A DNA stretch of 64,000 nt. Origin: Chrysomallon squamiferum. Its lineage: Eukaryota > Mollusca > Gastropoda > Neomphalida > Peltospiridae. Each line of letters begins with the position of its first letter. Within the stretch, counting starts at the first letter, position 1. The notes below the pieces were generated by a model, which searched no databases, was not told the origin of the DNA, and saw only the letters and a list, made by a program, of their open reading frames with translations. Below are positions 1 through 14,236 of the stretch, piece by piece. The translations under genes and the position numbers were made by a program. Location: NCBI GenBank assembly GCA_012295275.1, contig CM022673.1:29519136-29583135 (forward strand), written 5' to 3'.

Positions 1-1469
1 TAAAAATTATTTTAATAAAAAATTTCGAAAAATATATTTATTTTTTATAAAGTGATAAGAGACTTTTTTAATCATATAAACTTTATTTTAACAAATATAA
101 TGAATCTGTCATCACATGAATTCTCAGTAACAAAAAGTTACAAATTCATCTGACTTGAATTCGGAATAAATCAAATTAACAACAGATTTTCTATTTAAAA
201 TTAATAACAAAAATGACAATATATGACATCTGTAAGCTAGCAAAATCCTTCCATTATTAACTAACCCCCATCAAAAAAAAAAAAAAGATAATATTTCTTT
301 TTCTTTTTGTGAAAAAAACAAAAATGACAAGTGAAATAATTTTTAATAATGACAGCTGGTGTCATCACGGCAATGTCTCGTCGGATGTTTTTATCTAATT
401 TGGCATTATTTAATTTTCTTCACTTTCCACGGAGACGTTTTCCCCCTCAGTTTAGTGACAGAAGTTAATTCACTTTTATTGCCTAAGTTAAGATTAGTTT
501 TAAATCATATTATTATGCAATGCTGCCATTAACCCTTATGTCACTGTCATTAACAATGATGATTCCTGTGGGAAGTATCCTCACTATCAGGCCTGCACTA
601 ATTGGTGTGAAATGAAGAGGTCAGATGTAGAAGACACTTTTAAGATGAGTTCACAATTAAAGCAGAGTTTAAATTTTCACATCTTAGAGAACATTAATAT
701 TCATTTGTAATGTATTTTTTGTCATTTCACAAAATTGTTAAATGGACATCTAATTCTCATATTTCTGTATCATACTACACATTTTTATATTTTTAATTTT
801 TTTTTTTTTTTGAGGGGGGTAATTTTTAAAAAATATTTTTGGTCATGTTTATTATAATGTTTGATTTCTAATAAATATTTACATTTTCAGTAATTTGTAA
901 AAAAAAAAAGAAAATCATTATATGAATTTTCAAATTATTAAATTATAACACTTACTAATAACAATCATCAAACAAAATTTGAGGCATTTAAATTTTTTTT
1001 TAAATTCTCTTTTTAAGTTTTTACATTGTTAAGTTTGCATTATTTTTCATCATTATTCTGTCTCCAAAAACAGAGTGTAATGTAATATAATACAATATAA
1101 TATAATATAATATAATAATTTAATTATTTATTTCAATAAAAACTTCATCAGCACAATTCCACATCATTATCTTTGTACACTGTTATATTTTTAAATTCAC
1201 AGTTAAAATGAAAATCATTTCTGGATCGTTTTTAATTTCACAGTGAGAGTAGAGAAAAATGACAGACTCAGTTTGATGTGTTGTAGTGTTTTTTTAATTT
1301 TTTTATATTGATTACTAAAGCGCCTCATTGAAATCAGATTAAAACACATTATTTGTATTACGTCTGCTTTTGCATGACAATTTGCGACTGACAATAGTTG
1401 AGTCATCGTGAGAGAAATCTCATTTTGTAGATTAGTCCTTGTCATTAGCTGCTAGAGGTTTCAAAAAGA

Positions 1470-1470
1470 A

Positions 1471-1534
<64 letters not shown>
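1470..1534. repeat. (ATT)n microsatellite
   Basis: About 21 uninterrupted ATT units. Confidence 0.95.
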
Positions 1535-1536
<2 letters not shown>

Positions 1537-2214
1537 CTGCTTGAGGCCTGAGGCATTCCAGATTTCTGGATTTTCCGGTTTTCTGATAATAAGGCATCTA
1601 AATATGTAAATAATTAGGCATACCCTTTTTATAATTAAAAACATAAAGAAAACTGACAATACACAACTGCGGTGACTTGACACATAAACAATGTGGTGAG
1701 TGAATAAATGCCACATGGCTTGAAAGAGTAGTTCCGGTCTGGTGAGGACAACACCTGCGCGCAAACTATGAAAATAGCATTGGGAAAAAACTTCCAGTTA
1801 ATTGGTCCAGTACCTGTACTACTACTACTACTATTATTATTATTATTATTATATAAATTTTAAAATACTTAAGTATTAACATACGTACCCCAAATAGGAA
1901 TGTTTTATTTTGGTATACATCAAAATCTTTTTAATATTAATGAATATGGTTTTTTTGGAGATTGGTAAAAGGTTCATTTTTAAAACATCAGCAACTTAAT
2001 GTAAGACATTTAGGATAGAGACAGACAGATGATATAGTTATAATGGACAGTATGGAAGAAAGGAAAATATGACAAAATTTTAATATTAAGTTATGTTTTA
2101 TTTATATATATTATAATGGTTATTGGAAAATAAGGAAGGTAGAAATATTTTAATGTTGATGATGATGATGATCAGCCAGTGAAAAAGAAATAATGTACAT
2201 CATTACTGATAAGT

Positions 2215-2320
2215 CTACCCTTGTTGGGAATGGCAATAATATCCTTATGGCTTTAGATCCAGCATCCTGTCATACCTCAGTCAAGCACTTTAACCACCAA
2301 GCTATGACCTAATTGAAAAT
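2215..2320 (-). mobile_element. Possible tRNA-derived SINE fragment
   Basis: Read on the minus strand, the stretch contains TAGCTTGGTGGTTAAAGTGC, a good match to a tRNA/SINE A box and D-loop. About 30 bases on, GGATCTAAAGCC could be a degenerate B box. The base composition is richer than the surrounding AT-rich intron. No tail or target-site duplication was identified. It could equally be a decayed tRNA pseudogene. Confidence 0.35.
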
Positions 2321-3135
2321 TTCATTAACTTAAATTCTTACAGAGCTGCTATGTTTCACAGAGACTCTCATCATTTGTGTATTAAATTAAAAAAAAAAGT
2401 TTTAATCTTCATCTTGATGAGATTATAATATTATAATTATTATTATTATTTTTTTAAATATAATTAAATATAATTGTCCAGATTATGCGATGGTTGGATG
2501 ATCAGATGACTTGGATGTACAGAAATAATATTTTTGAATTAAACATTGATGCTGTTTTTAAATTGCACTGTCTTTCAAAACAAAATTTAATAGGTAATTT
2601 TTTAATTTAGAATTCATTTTTTATTTTTTGTGTTTTGTTTTAGTTACCTGTCAGTTTGACCAGATTATGCTTGTAAGAAAACCCCCAAAAACCAAAAACC
2701 TAAAAACCAAAACAACATTCTTCATCAGAAATAATTTTTCATTTGGTGTAATTAATATTGCTACAAAAAATAAACATGACACAAGAGATACAGCTTCAAA
2801 AACATTGATATTAATGTTCCTGATAAAGGACTTAGATAAAAATGATGAATATGAAAATGATAATAATAATAATAATAAATTAAAAGGCTTTATGCTTTCA
2901 TTAAAACAAAAATAATTTGAAATGTTTTGAAATTAATGTTTTCCACTTTATGGACAGGTCATATACAGAATTCACTTTTGCTAATCAGTTAGAGTGGCCC
3001 ATGATGTGGCAACAATGGTTGTAAAGGAAAATAGCCAAATTGCTGTTCCAAAGAGGACAAATATTATTTCTTCTACAAACATTATTAAGTACCAGCACCT
3101 GTTTATTTTATTTTTTTTTATTTTTTATTTTATGA

Positions 3136-3140
3136 TTATG

Positions 3141-3197
<57 letters not shown>

Positions 3198-3240
3198 TTA
3201 TATTATTATATTATTTTATATTATTATTAATACTTTTTTT
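3136..3240. repeat. (ATT)n microsatellite with degenerate tail
   Basis: ATT units from about 3139 to 3196, followed by imperfect TATT/ATATT repeats and poly-T. Confidence 0.93.
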
Positions 3241-3901
3241 TTTAAATTATTATTATTATTACAATTATAACTCTTTTTTTTTGTCTGTTGAGTGTAAATG
3301 GAATTATCTTTTCAAAATGTTTGAAAACCAAATTGAAAAATTAGATGGAGGTCATACATGACATGTTTGCAAGCTTCCCACAAAAGCCGCAATGCGTTTG
3401 CTAAACAAGTAATGAGAATTTTACAGCTGCATTTTACAGGTTGTCTTCACATAAAACAATTGATTTCACTTGTGTATGATTGATTTACATCACAACCACT
3501 CTCTGCCTCAGCATGAGTCTGTAATTACATGTAGCTTGGCAAACATTGGACAATTTGCTTTTTTTTCTCTCTTTTTTTTCCAGTGTGAGAACATTTATTT
3601 TTTTATTAATTTTCATGAAAATAAATAATTTTATTGAGGTAATGATGTCATTAATGTCAGTAATTCAAACAGATAAAGAAATTGCAGACACTGAGTATGA
3701 AAATATTGAAAAATAGTATGAAGGAAGACTTTTTTTTTTCTTTGCTAATTTAGATAATTTAGCTACTTAAATAAAGACATAAAAAGTGACATCATTGTTT
3801 GAAAATAGATATGAAAGATTAAAAAATATAACGGCAGTTAGGTTTAGGACTACATCATTAATTTAATGACATACACCACAGTATGTTTTATAAATTTAAT
3901 T

Positions 3902-4180
3902 TACATTAATCTTTAAATGTGCACTATTATCTGAAAACCAATAACATAATATTGATCATTTAATGACTACCTTTCTGCTTATTGCATTAATCTTTAAATT
4001 GTATACTATCATACTTATCTGAAAACTGATAAGGCAATACTGATGATTTAATGACAGTCTTTTTCTTTATTTTAAAACATTAATTTGTATTAATCTTTAA
4101 ATGTATACCATTAGACTTACCAGAAAACCAATAATACACTGTCGACCATTTAATGACAAATCATTTGTTTTACAATATTG
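3902..4180. repeat. Imperfect ~90-bp tandem repeat, about three copies
   Basis: Three successive copies share the order 'cattaatctttaaat' - 'ctgaaaac..ataa' - 'atttaatgac'. They start near 3905, 3984 and 4078, and are diverged by substitutions and small indels. The repeat is non-coding. Confidence 0.7.
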
Positions 4181-4836
4181 TTTTAATGTGTATGGTATTA
4201 CTGATGCCTGAAAATACAATAAAATATGTAGTCAGTAAAAGCTTCATTAGAGCAAATGGAGATTAGATAAAAGGTTAATTTGTAAAAGCTCAGTAACTTA
4301 ATGTAGGATACAGACAGACAAACAGACAGATCAGGCAGTGATTGTAAAAGATAAGCCTTTTTGCTTAAAAGCTATTATTTTGGTAAGTGTTTAAGTTAGG
4401 TAAATGTCAACTTAAGAGTGGTCACGACAAGAACAGACACTTAAATCTTCTAGATTTAAATGTCTGTGGTTTAAGTGAAACATTTTTAAACAATAAAAGA
4501 TAATAATAATAATAATGATGATGATGATTATGATAATGATTGTCATAATAAAACTAAAGCAGAAATGATAATGATGACAGTTATGATAACAATACTGATA
4601 ATCATGATGATAATGATAAAATGTAAAAACTAATAACAACAATATCAATTACAACCAAAACAATAAATAAATGAAAATAATAATGATGATAAATAAATAT
4701 ATATATATATATATATATTGGGGTTTTAAGCTAAAATTCTCAGTAATCGAAACAAAAATGTCTTCTAGTCTTTTTTGGCAATTCCAGTCTGCCAATCATT
4801 TTAATAATTTTTCAAATCTCTTTTTTTAAAATTTAG

Positions 4837-6963
4837 GTGCCTCTGAAGCTAAAGGATCAGTTCTGGTGTTTCTGGACTCTCACTGCGAGTGCAACACTCA
4901 GTGGCTGGAACCTCTGCTACAGGCTGTGGCAAGAGACAGGACAAAGGTTAGTGAGAGAGGCTTTGTTTTATCTTGTGAAACATCTTCAAGTACGACTATC
5001 ATGGGCAGAATGTTTGATGTAAGATAAATGAAATGTTTTTGAGGCAGAAAGATAGGATAATTTAAATAACAGTCAGAGGAAACTAAGTTTGTATGCACTC
5101 ACACATACCCACACACATCTATACTCACATCCATACCTACCTATCTATATACATATGTAAACACACATATACAAATATGTACATACATACATATGAATAA
5201 GTATACATATGCATTTATACACACATATACATAAACAGAGATCTTCATGCATACATAAAGCAGTACTTGTATATTCTTTTTACTATTACCACTTTTTAAG
5301 AAACTTCAAATTATTTCCTCTTTCATTTCTAATTCATTTTCTACAACACAACTCATTTTGACAAGATTACTGCATATTAATTAATTAGACTGCTGCATTA
5401 TCAATGATTTACAGTTATCCTTTAAACCTGCTAATAAAACATGCATCAGCTAATTAACAACAATTGATTAAACGTCTCACATATCATTAAATAAACATTC
5501 TGATCATCTGGTTTACATCACCATGATGCCTGCTGAAGCTGCCTCCTGGGTTAAGTAATTGTGTTACATCATACCCATGAGTCAGAAAGTTATATTTTAT
5601 TTAACAGTCTACTCAACACATTTTAAATTTACAGCTTTATAGGGTCATCTACACTGACAAACTTTTAATCTATGGTTATGTTGGGTCATGTGTATGATTA
5701 AGGACAAAGAAAAAAAGAACAGATAATTAGGAGAGGAAACCTGATGCTACCTTGCACTGGACAATTTTATTTTTTAATTAGCAGTAACGATTTTTTTGTC
5801 TATGCCTTTCCATAAACAGGAAACCATATATCACGGAATTTGAAAAACAAATTGTGGAGTTCTGGCAGGAATGGCAAATAGCAGAATAGTCTCACAGTAA
5901 TAAAATGTAACCTGTAACACATCATACCACATTCACATACACACAGCCACTGAGCTACATCACCAGCTTGTGACTGATTTAGACTTCAGAAATGAAAAGA
6001 CACAAAACACAATTAGAACTAATTGTAATTATGGTGAATGATATCAGATGACAAGATTCCTGCACTTTCTGATATTGATCTCATGCTGGGGACAGACTTG
6101 GTGTGTTGACAAATTCAGTCATTTAAATATGATTTATGACCAGTGACATTCGGCCAAATGAAGCATATTGCTCGAAATTCCTCCACTCCGGAATCTCCCA
6201 TTTGCACCTGCTCTTTGTCCACAGGGATTTTCTAATTACATACAGCTGCTGCAATTTCCTTCATTATCATCACTAGCTGTCATCAAATATGTATAGACAG
6301 TGAGTCAGAGAATTAATGAAACTTAATTGCTTGAACAATAGCGTAATTAGAACTGGTTTTAGGCTTCAGGAGGAGGAGGAGAAGAAATTGTATAACCACA
6401 GTTCATTTCATTTGCAATTTTCTCTTCACTCATTTACATTACATCAGCTACTGAATCTGCATCTCAGACTACTCTAGCCTGAATGGAAACAGATTTAAAC
6501 TGAAATGATGACAAGTGAAAGAAGATATGGTCCTTATTTTTAATAACAAATATAATATTTAGGAGCAGTGTGTAGCAAGATCAACATGGTGGTAATAAAG
6601 GATGGATATAATGACTGCAACTTGAAGATTAAAATGCTAATTTCAGCTGCTTTGTTTGGTGAATGAATCTCAGAAGCACAGAGAATAAATGTATTAAAGG
6701 CTTTGTAAAAACTGTCCAGTAATTCATTATAAACAGTAAAACTCTTTGAGATTATTTATAAACTCAGCATTTGAACTAGACTTTCTTCTATCTCTCTTTC
6801 ACCCTCTTTCTTTCTCTCACTATTTCTCTTTCACCCTCTCTCTCTCTCTGTCTCTCTTTCACCCTCTCTATCTCTCTCTCTGTCTCTCTTTCACCCTCTC
6901 TATCTCTCTCACTCTCTTTCACCCTCTATCTCTCTCTTTCACCCCTCTCTCTATCTGTCTCTG

Positions 6964-7055
<92 letters not shown>

Positions 7056-10000
7056 GTGTGTGTGTATGTCTAATATAGTAAGATAACAATGACTATTTAA
7101 AACCTTATAAAATGAAAACAAAAAGTCATTTATCATCACATAACTACTAGTATAATATATATCTTAAATTTTATTTGTGAAATTTAGAGATAAATAAATG
7201 TTTTTTAAATCAAACTAAATTTAAAACTAAACAAGTACTGGTCACACCTGCGTATCTAAGACAATTAATTTACAAAAAATGTCTTTTAAAGAAAGCAAAT
7301 GATTAAAATGAATATTAAAATGAGACATATTGATCAAAATGAAATGATAACAGTTTATTGATCAGTGTGTTGAAAATAAATCTGAGTGGTTATTGGTGAG
7401 AGTATTTGACAAACATCTGTGTGTGCTGCTGACACGCAGTCCGACAAGTCTCAGTTGAGCACCCAGTCTGTGAGGACGCTGGTGACATTAGGCTCTGTCT
7501 GCAGTTTAATTTTAGTTCCCCGACGTCCAATTAGGGACGTGGAAAGTGCTCGGAGGTGGTGAAATCTGGTTAACATGATGTGGCTTCAACATAATTGTCT
7601 GATTGGTTCTGTCAGAGTCACTCTGAGTGCTTGTTAGTTGCCAGTAGATTGCCCCTGAGCTGACACGCTCACTAAATCAGAGGTGTAGCATGTCATTCAA
7701 CTCCACCTCACAGCCCAGGGGCATCAGTTTGTTGAGAGGTGTAAAATTATTTATGAAAGAAATTTGTTTCCATTTCTTGGTGTATACAGATTGCATGTTT
7801 TATACTTAAAACCTCGTTACACTTAAATCTTTTCAGTAACTATGAACTTTTAAAAAAAATATATAAATCAGCTTTAGCTGGTTTTTGCACGTTATTTGAT
7901 AATGCAGATTGCCATTACTTAAAAACCCTCTCCAATTAAAAAAATTCCTTTCCTGAAGCACACAATAAGCTGTTATTTGCATCCTCATTTGACTGAAATA
8001 TCTTTTCAGTATAATTCAAGATAAATCTTTTCAGTTCCTGATGCCTTGAATCTGATGTTAAACTTAATATCCTACTCTCTCCCAAAAAAAAATCCTTTTC
8101 ATTATGCTTGAAATAATTTTTTCATTACACTTACAAAAAAAGTCTTTTCAGTGTATGACAATTTTATTTGATTCTGTGTGACCTTCAGATCACTTGGGAT
8201 GTTTCTCACAGAATAAGAATCAGATGATAACTACCTTGTTCTTCACCAATTACTGCTGATAAATTTCTCTGGGTTTATCAAAAATCCCACAGAAAATCTG
8301 CTTTGTGTTGTTTTGTGGGAAAATGGTTTCATTAGTGAAAATAGACTTTAAAAAAATTTAAGAATTCCATCACATTCTACTTCATTCTGTCAGATTTATT
8401 ATGTACTGCTGAGCTAAGGTTGTAAAACAAGCAGGTTTTTTTTCCCCAAGTCAATCTTGTCTGTAATTACTTCCCTTGTTTACCTGCCATTCAATATGTT
8501 TTATTATTCTCAACATGTCAGAAGCTGGCAATAGCTAATATCTATAGATATATGCACCATCTGTGCAAATATTGCAAAACTAACAACTTGAGAGACAAAA
8601 TTTGCAGTGCACTCTTATCACAAGATGTTGAGATATATGGAGAAATTTTAAAAATGGATAGTTTATACATCATGTTGAATTAATGTTCATGTTAAATTTT
8701 TTTTTTTTCATGTTTTATCATCATCATCATTATATTGTTTTAGATTTTTTTTATTATTAACAATAATTTTATGACTATAATAATAATGACTGCTACTACT
8801 ACCACTGTACTACATTTACTATTACATTTATTATCTACTGTTATTACTATTGAAATTATTATTACTACTACTACAACTACTACTACCACAATTATTATTA
8901 ACATTACTGTATTAATTATAGTTTCTACTAGTATTACCATTACTGTCATCATTCATCATTATCGCCACCTAATTAACTATTTAAAAATTTAAAATAACTT
9001 TATGTATATATAATATGAGGAAACAAAAATGCATGCACTTACATCTTGAAGTAAAAAATAAAAAAAATAAAAAAAACAATCTATTAATCTAGTTTTCACA
9101 GTAGTCTTCATTAAGACAGATGGTGATTCAGTGTTTGCTAAATTTTAACTTGACAGATGGTAAGATGGTTTTTCTTTTATAAAACAAATTACTTTGTTGG
9201 TTGTTTTCAGCCTAACAAAACATTCGTGTCATGTTAGAGTGATTGAATGCCCAAAGCAAACACGTTGTTACCACACAGAATTAAACTCTTGTTTTAGTTA
9301 ACTTGGTAAAAATATTAATTTCTTATTTTTTTGTTTTTTTTTTGTTTATTTCATTTTGTTTTATAATTAAAGAAATGAAAGAAACCGAGCTTGACAAAAC
9401 ATTTAAATTATCAAGTGTTTTTTGTTTTGTTGCTTTATAATTAGGAAGGTAAACAAAACACAGAGCTGACATAATATTTAACTTGTTAAGAGGATTTATA
9501 AAAAAAAAGTTTTAAACTTTTCTTTCAGTTTATTCAAGTTTAGCGACTCTTAAATCAATTAATTTTTTTTTTTAAATATTTCTGTTTGAAGTTTTTGTTT
9601 AATTAAAAAGTTGAGTAACATAACAATTTTAAATCATTCTTTTTGTTTAGTAAACAAAAAATTATGCTCATTATATTTGTTCTTTGAAGTTGTTTTATGA
9701 TAAGAAAGGTGAATAAAATATATAACATTAAAGACTTGATGAACTAGAAATAACCTCAACAATATTAAGTTTGTAATACTTTATTTTCTTGACATTTGTA
9801 ACCTGTCTTATAACTGGATGAGTGAAATACAAGTGTTTTGCTAAGTTAAGTGGCTTTTTCTTATTTTTTTGATTAGACAGTTGTTGGATAATTAATGAGA
9901 CTGAAACCATATCCTGACAGTTCTATATCTTTAAAACCAACTAACTCCAGTCACAGGAAGCCATGATCAGTGAAACATTTATGAAAAATGTTCAGAAAGG

Positions 10001-13000
10001 AGTTATGCCTTCCAAACATCTTACTTGATAGAAGTCAAACACAAAGTCAACAAAAATAAAACCAAATAGGCTTGCTGAAGGCTAGCTCTTTGATTAGACA
10101 TGTAGTCATATTTAATTAATATTGTCTTGAGATATTTCATAGGATCACTTCACCTTGGTGTAACCACTGGATTATTCCCCATTCCACCCAGTACACTCAC
10201 TAAAGCCCCTTCAACAAAATATTTGTAATCTGTTTAGCAGCAAACAAATATTTGACGATGATATCTCCATAAAGAAGACCACAGAGCATTAGTTAGAACT
10301 GGAAATTACACAGATAAAATTTTGAGTAGAACCGATCAGATTGTCTTATGACACTTTAGATGAGCTCTTTATCATCTCTACTAACCACCAGACCAAAGTT
10401 GTTTGTCTAACACAGACAAATATGCGGATTGGGTAATTTTGATGTGCTTCCATCAGAGAATGTTTCAAAATGTGGTCTGTATTCTAACATTTATTTTGAT
10501 GGTTTCAGTATATGGAATGTGTTATGATATTTAATTAATATTTGTTTATTAAAATCTATTTTGTTTCTTTCAGATTGTCAGTCCTTATGTAGATGCTATA
10601 AAGGCAGACAGCTTTGAGTACGTTGCAGCACCTGATAATCTCCATGGTGCCTTCACATGGAGACTTGAGTTTGTGTGGAAGGGAATACCTCCACAGGTAG
10701 TCCAGAACAGAAAATCTTCAGCAGATCCTATCAAGTAAGTACAAGTAACTGTCAGAATTGTACCTACTGTACCAAACTCAAAATTACTGTGTTTGAAAAA
10801 CACAGTACACTGTCAGTTATTATTAGTAATTAATGTTATTCATTATACAACAATCAGTAAAAGAAGATGACATAAATTATGTCAAAAACAGTAAATGGAG
10901 ATGATAAAAATTATGTCAAAATCAATAAATGAAGATGACATGAAGTACGCCAAAATCAGTAAATGAAGATGATGTAAAGTATGCCAAAATCAGTAAATGA
11001 AGATGATGTAAAGTATGCCAAAATCAATAAATGAAAATCACACGAAGTATGCCAAAATCAGTAAATGAAGATGATAGAAAGTATGCCAAAATCAGTAAAT
11101 GAAGATGATATAAATTATGCCAAAATCAGTAAATGAAGATCACACGAAGTATGCCAAAATCAGTAAATGAAGATGATGTAAAGTATGCCAAAATCAGTAA
11201 ATGAAGATGATGAAAGTATGCCAAAATCAGTAAATGAAGATGATATAAATTATGCCAAAATCAGTAAATGAAGATCACAAAGTATGCCAAAATCAGTAAA
11301 TGAAGATGATGTAAAGTATGCCAAAATCAGTAAATGAAGATGATAGAAAGTATGCCAAAATCAGTAAATGAAGATGATATAAATTATGCCAAAATCAGTA
11401 AATGAAGATGAGAGAAAGTATGCCAAAATCAGAAAATGAAGATGATATAAATTATGCCAAAATCAGTAAATGTTTTAATTATGGCTATTATTATCAGTAA
11501 ATAATTTTATTCATTAATTCAGTAAATGATAAGGATATAATGTATTACAAAATCAGTAAAACCAAAAAGGTGTAAATTATATTAAAATTCAGTAAAGGAA
11601 ACTGTTTATGATTTATGATGCACATTATGCCATTATCAGTAAATGAAGTTATTTTGTGTGATATAAATAAAAACAAAATGAATAAATAAACAGTTTTATA
11701 TGATATACAGTGTATCTAAATCAGTAAATAAAATTTTGTATTATATAACTTACATGAAAATGACAAAATGAATGTCTAGTATTCATGATACCAAAATCAT
11801 TTTATCAATTTTTTATATGATATAAATTTTCCCAAAAATCAGTAAATGATATTCATTATAGTACAGTAAGTGAATGAAGTGTTTTTGTGTTGTCTAGGCT
11901 GTGTTTTGTGTGATATAAATGATGCCCTGGGATTTGGAACTGTGTAACATGAGTTATGATGACTGTTTTGACATGCAGACCAACTGATCTGTAATTACTC
12001 AACCAGTAACATATCTCTTACACAAACAGAAACATTTCCCAGCAGTTAATCAAAGACTGGTGACAAATATTTACATACCTCAGACAATAGCCCTGACTCA
12101 GGTAACACAAAACAGACTATTACAAGAACATTAATTCTTTTGGCTAAATCCAGAAGTAGTTCTTAAACAGCCTTCATCTGCTGAAAGTTTTGTGAGAATA
12201 TTTATATAACACACACAGTAGTATTCATCTACATAACACTAAATGGTTGAATTGTAACCATTACTTCAAATAATGGTAAAACAAACCATTGCATTAAAGT
12301 ACAGTTCCATTATTTCTACACTAAACAAACAGTAACAATGATATTCATCAATCTCAAGTAAAACAAACCATCACATGAAAGTACATTTCCATTGTTTTTA
12401 CATTGACCAAACAGTTATGTCTATAATCATTTTTGCATTAAGGAAACATCATGTGTTATAATAAAGGATATTTCCACTGGGATTTTTTAAAACACAATCA
12501 TCTTTTATCATTTTTACATTAAATAATACATAATAATAATAACTATTTTTAACACAGACAAACATTAGAGTAAATTAGCTTTATTTTATCATTTAACACC
12601 AAAGTCACTGGATCATTTTCTATCCAACTGACTTTACTGAGACTCATTTATTAAAAGTCATGTTATTTGATTTTATCTCTGTGTAAAGGTGCATATAATG
12701 ACAGTCAACAATAAAAGATACTTTGCTGGTGATTAGTAAAAGTATCCTTAGTAGCAAGTTTCAAATCTCAAACTACCATTATGAAAAAAAAAAAAAAAAA
12801 TATGCATGATTCTTAACTGAGAAATTTAGTTGGTAAAAATTATTGTTGTAAAGTTTAAATTTGAAGGTTATATTTGACACTTAATAAGTGTTATTGTTAA
12901 AATAATCCTTGCTGTTAATTAGCCATCATATTTGCAGAAATAATTGAAGGAGATTATATTTGACTTAATAAATGTTAATAATAAAAGATTCCTTGCTGCT

Positions 13001-14187
13001 AAATTGCAGAAGCAGTCCTTGAAGTGGTGATAGTAAATTTCAACTCTCATAACTGATGTTATAAAACTTATATTTGACACCTAATAGCCATTAATAATAA
13101 TATATGTTGAGATGTCTATTAAACAAACATTCATTCATTTTTCTATTTTTACAGATCTCCTGTTATCAGTGGTGGGCTGTTTGCAGTGAACAAAGATTTC
13201 TTTTTCTCTCTGGGGTCCTATGATGAAAACATGGAGATATGGGGAGGAGAAAACCTGGAACTCTCATTTAGGGTATGAAGATATTATTTACTAATTAGTG
13301 GGCTGAGTTTTCAACAACTCTGATACACTTTACAAAATGTTCTTGCAAGAGAGAAATGCATATGTTGTTTTGTATTCATCTAGTTAAAATTTATATTTCT
13401 TAACCTTTGTAAAAGTCTAAATACAAATTTATATTGTTCTGTGTTATTGTTTTGTTTACTGGTACTTATATTTAGTTCATTTTGTGTTTATTTGATGATA
13501 TTATGGAGATCAGTTTTTGATAATAACATTTTGATAAAATATTTTGCTTTTGGCAAATGGTAAAATGATACTAAAAGACTGATACTAAAAAGAGTTTGTT
13601 AAATTTTTTTTCATTGACAAATTTTAAATTTTCCAAGTTTGTTAATTAGGCTTTTTAATGACCTTCACATTGCCTAGATTACTTGCACTAAATTAACTAT
13701 TTGTTTATAAACATAATTATTTTAATTTTACTGTATTTTTAATGATATTACAGACATGGATGTGTGGGGGATCCATGGAAATACTTCCATGTTCTCGTGT
13801 TGGGCATGTTTTCCGAAATCTTCTTCCATACAAGTTTCCTGGTGATGGGCAGATGACTCTGCTCAGAAATCTCGGTCGAGTTGCTGAAGTCTGGATGGAT
13901 GATTATAAAGAATACTTTTTTTCAGCTGTGGTCAGTTTATTTTTTTTTTTTTTTTTTTATTGTTTTGAAGGTTTTGGTGGCTAATGGTGTTGGTGGTGGT
14001 CTTTTATTTTGTTCCAAGTGTTCCTTTCAGTATTTTGCAACCAACAGACAAAGAAAGTTAATCTGTATCTGGCAATAAATTACAATTCTTTGCTTGTGTC
14101 ATCTTGCAGATTAAAAATTAACTTTAGCAGCAGCAACAACAATAACAACAATAAAAATAACAATCACGGTGACCATAATCACCTCAC

Positions 14188-14236
<49 letters not shown>

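Larger units (their letters stand above)
1..4836 (+). other. Left flank, probably intron of the GALNT gene
   Basis: No exon encoding the missing catalytic half was found here, and the first visible exon enters in phase 1 at 4837. This stretch is therefore read as intron. It holds ATT runs (1470-1534, 3136-3196), an AT run near 4698-4720, a possible tRNA-derived SINE (2215-2320) and a roughly 90-bp imperfect tandem repeat (3902-4180). The short open frames are AT-rich or microsatellite-coded and show no family motif. Confidence 0.6.

Noticed and set aside
6951-7139. Poly Arg-Glu open frame on the minus strand
   Set aside because: It is the translation of the (CT)n/(AG)n run. The same applies to repeat-coded frames at 22686-23039, 46610-46810, 8740-8992, 40744-40941 and 60574-60780.
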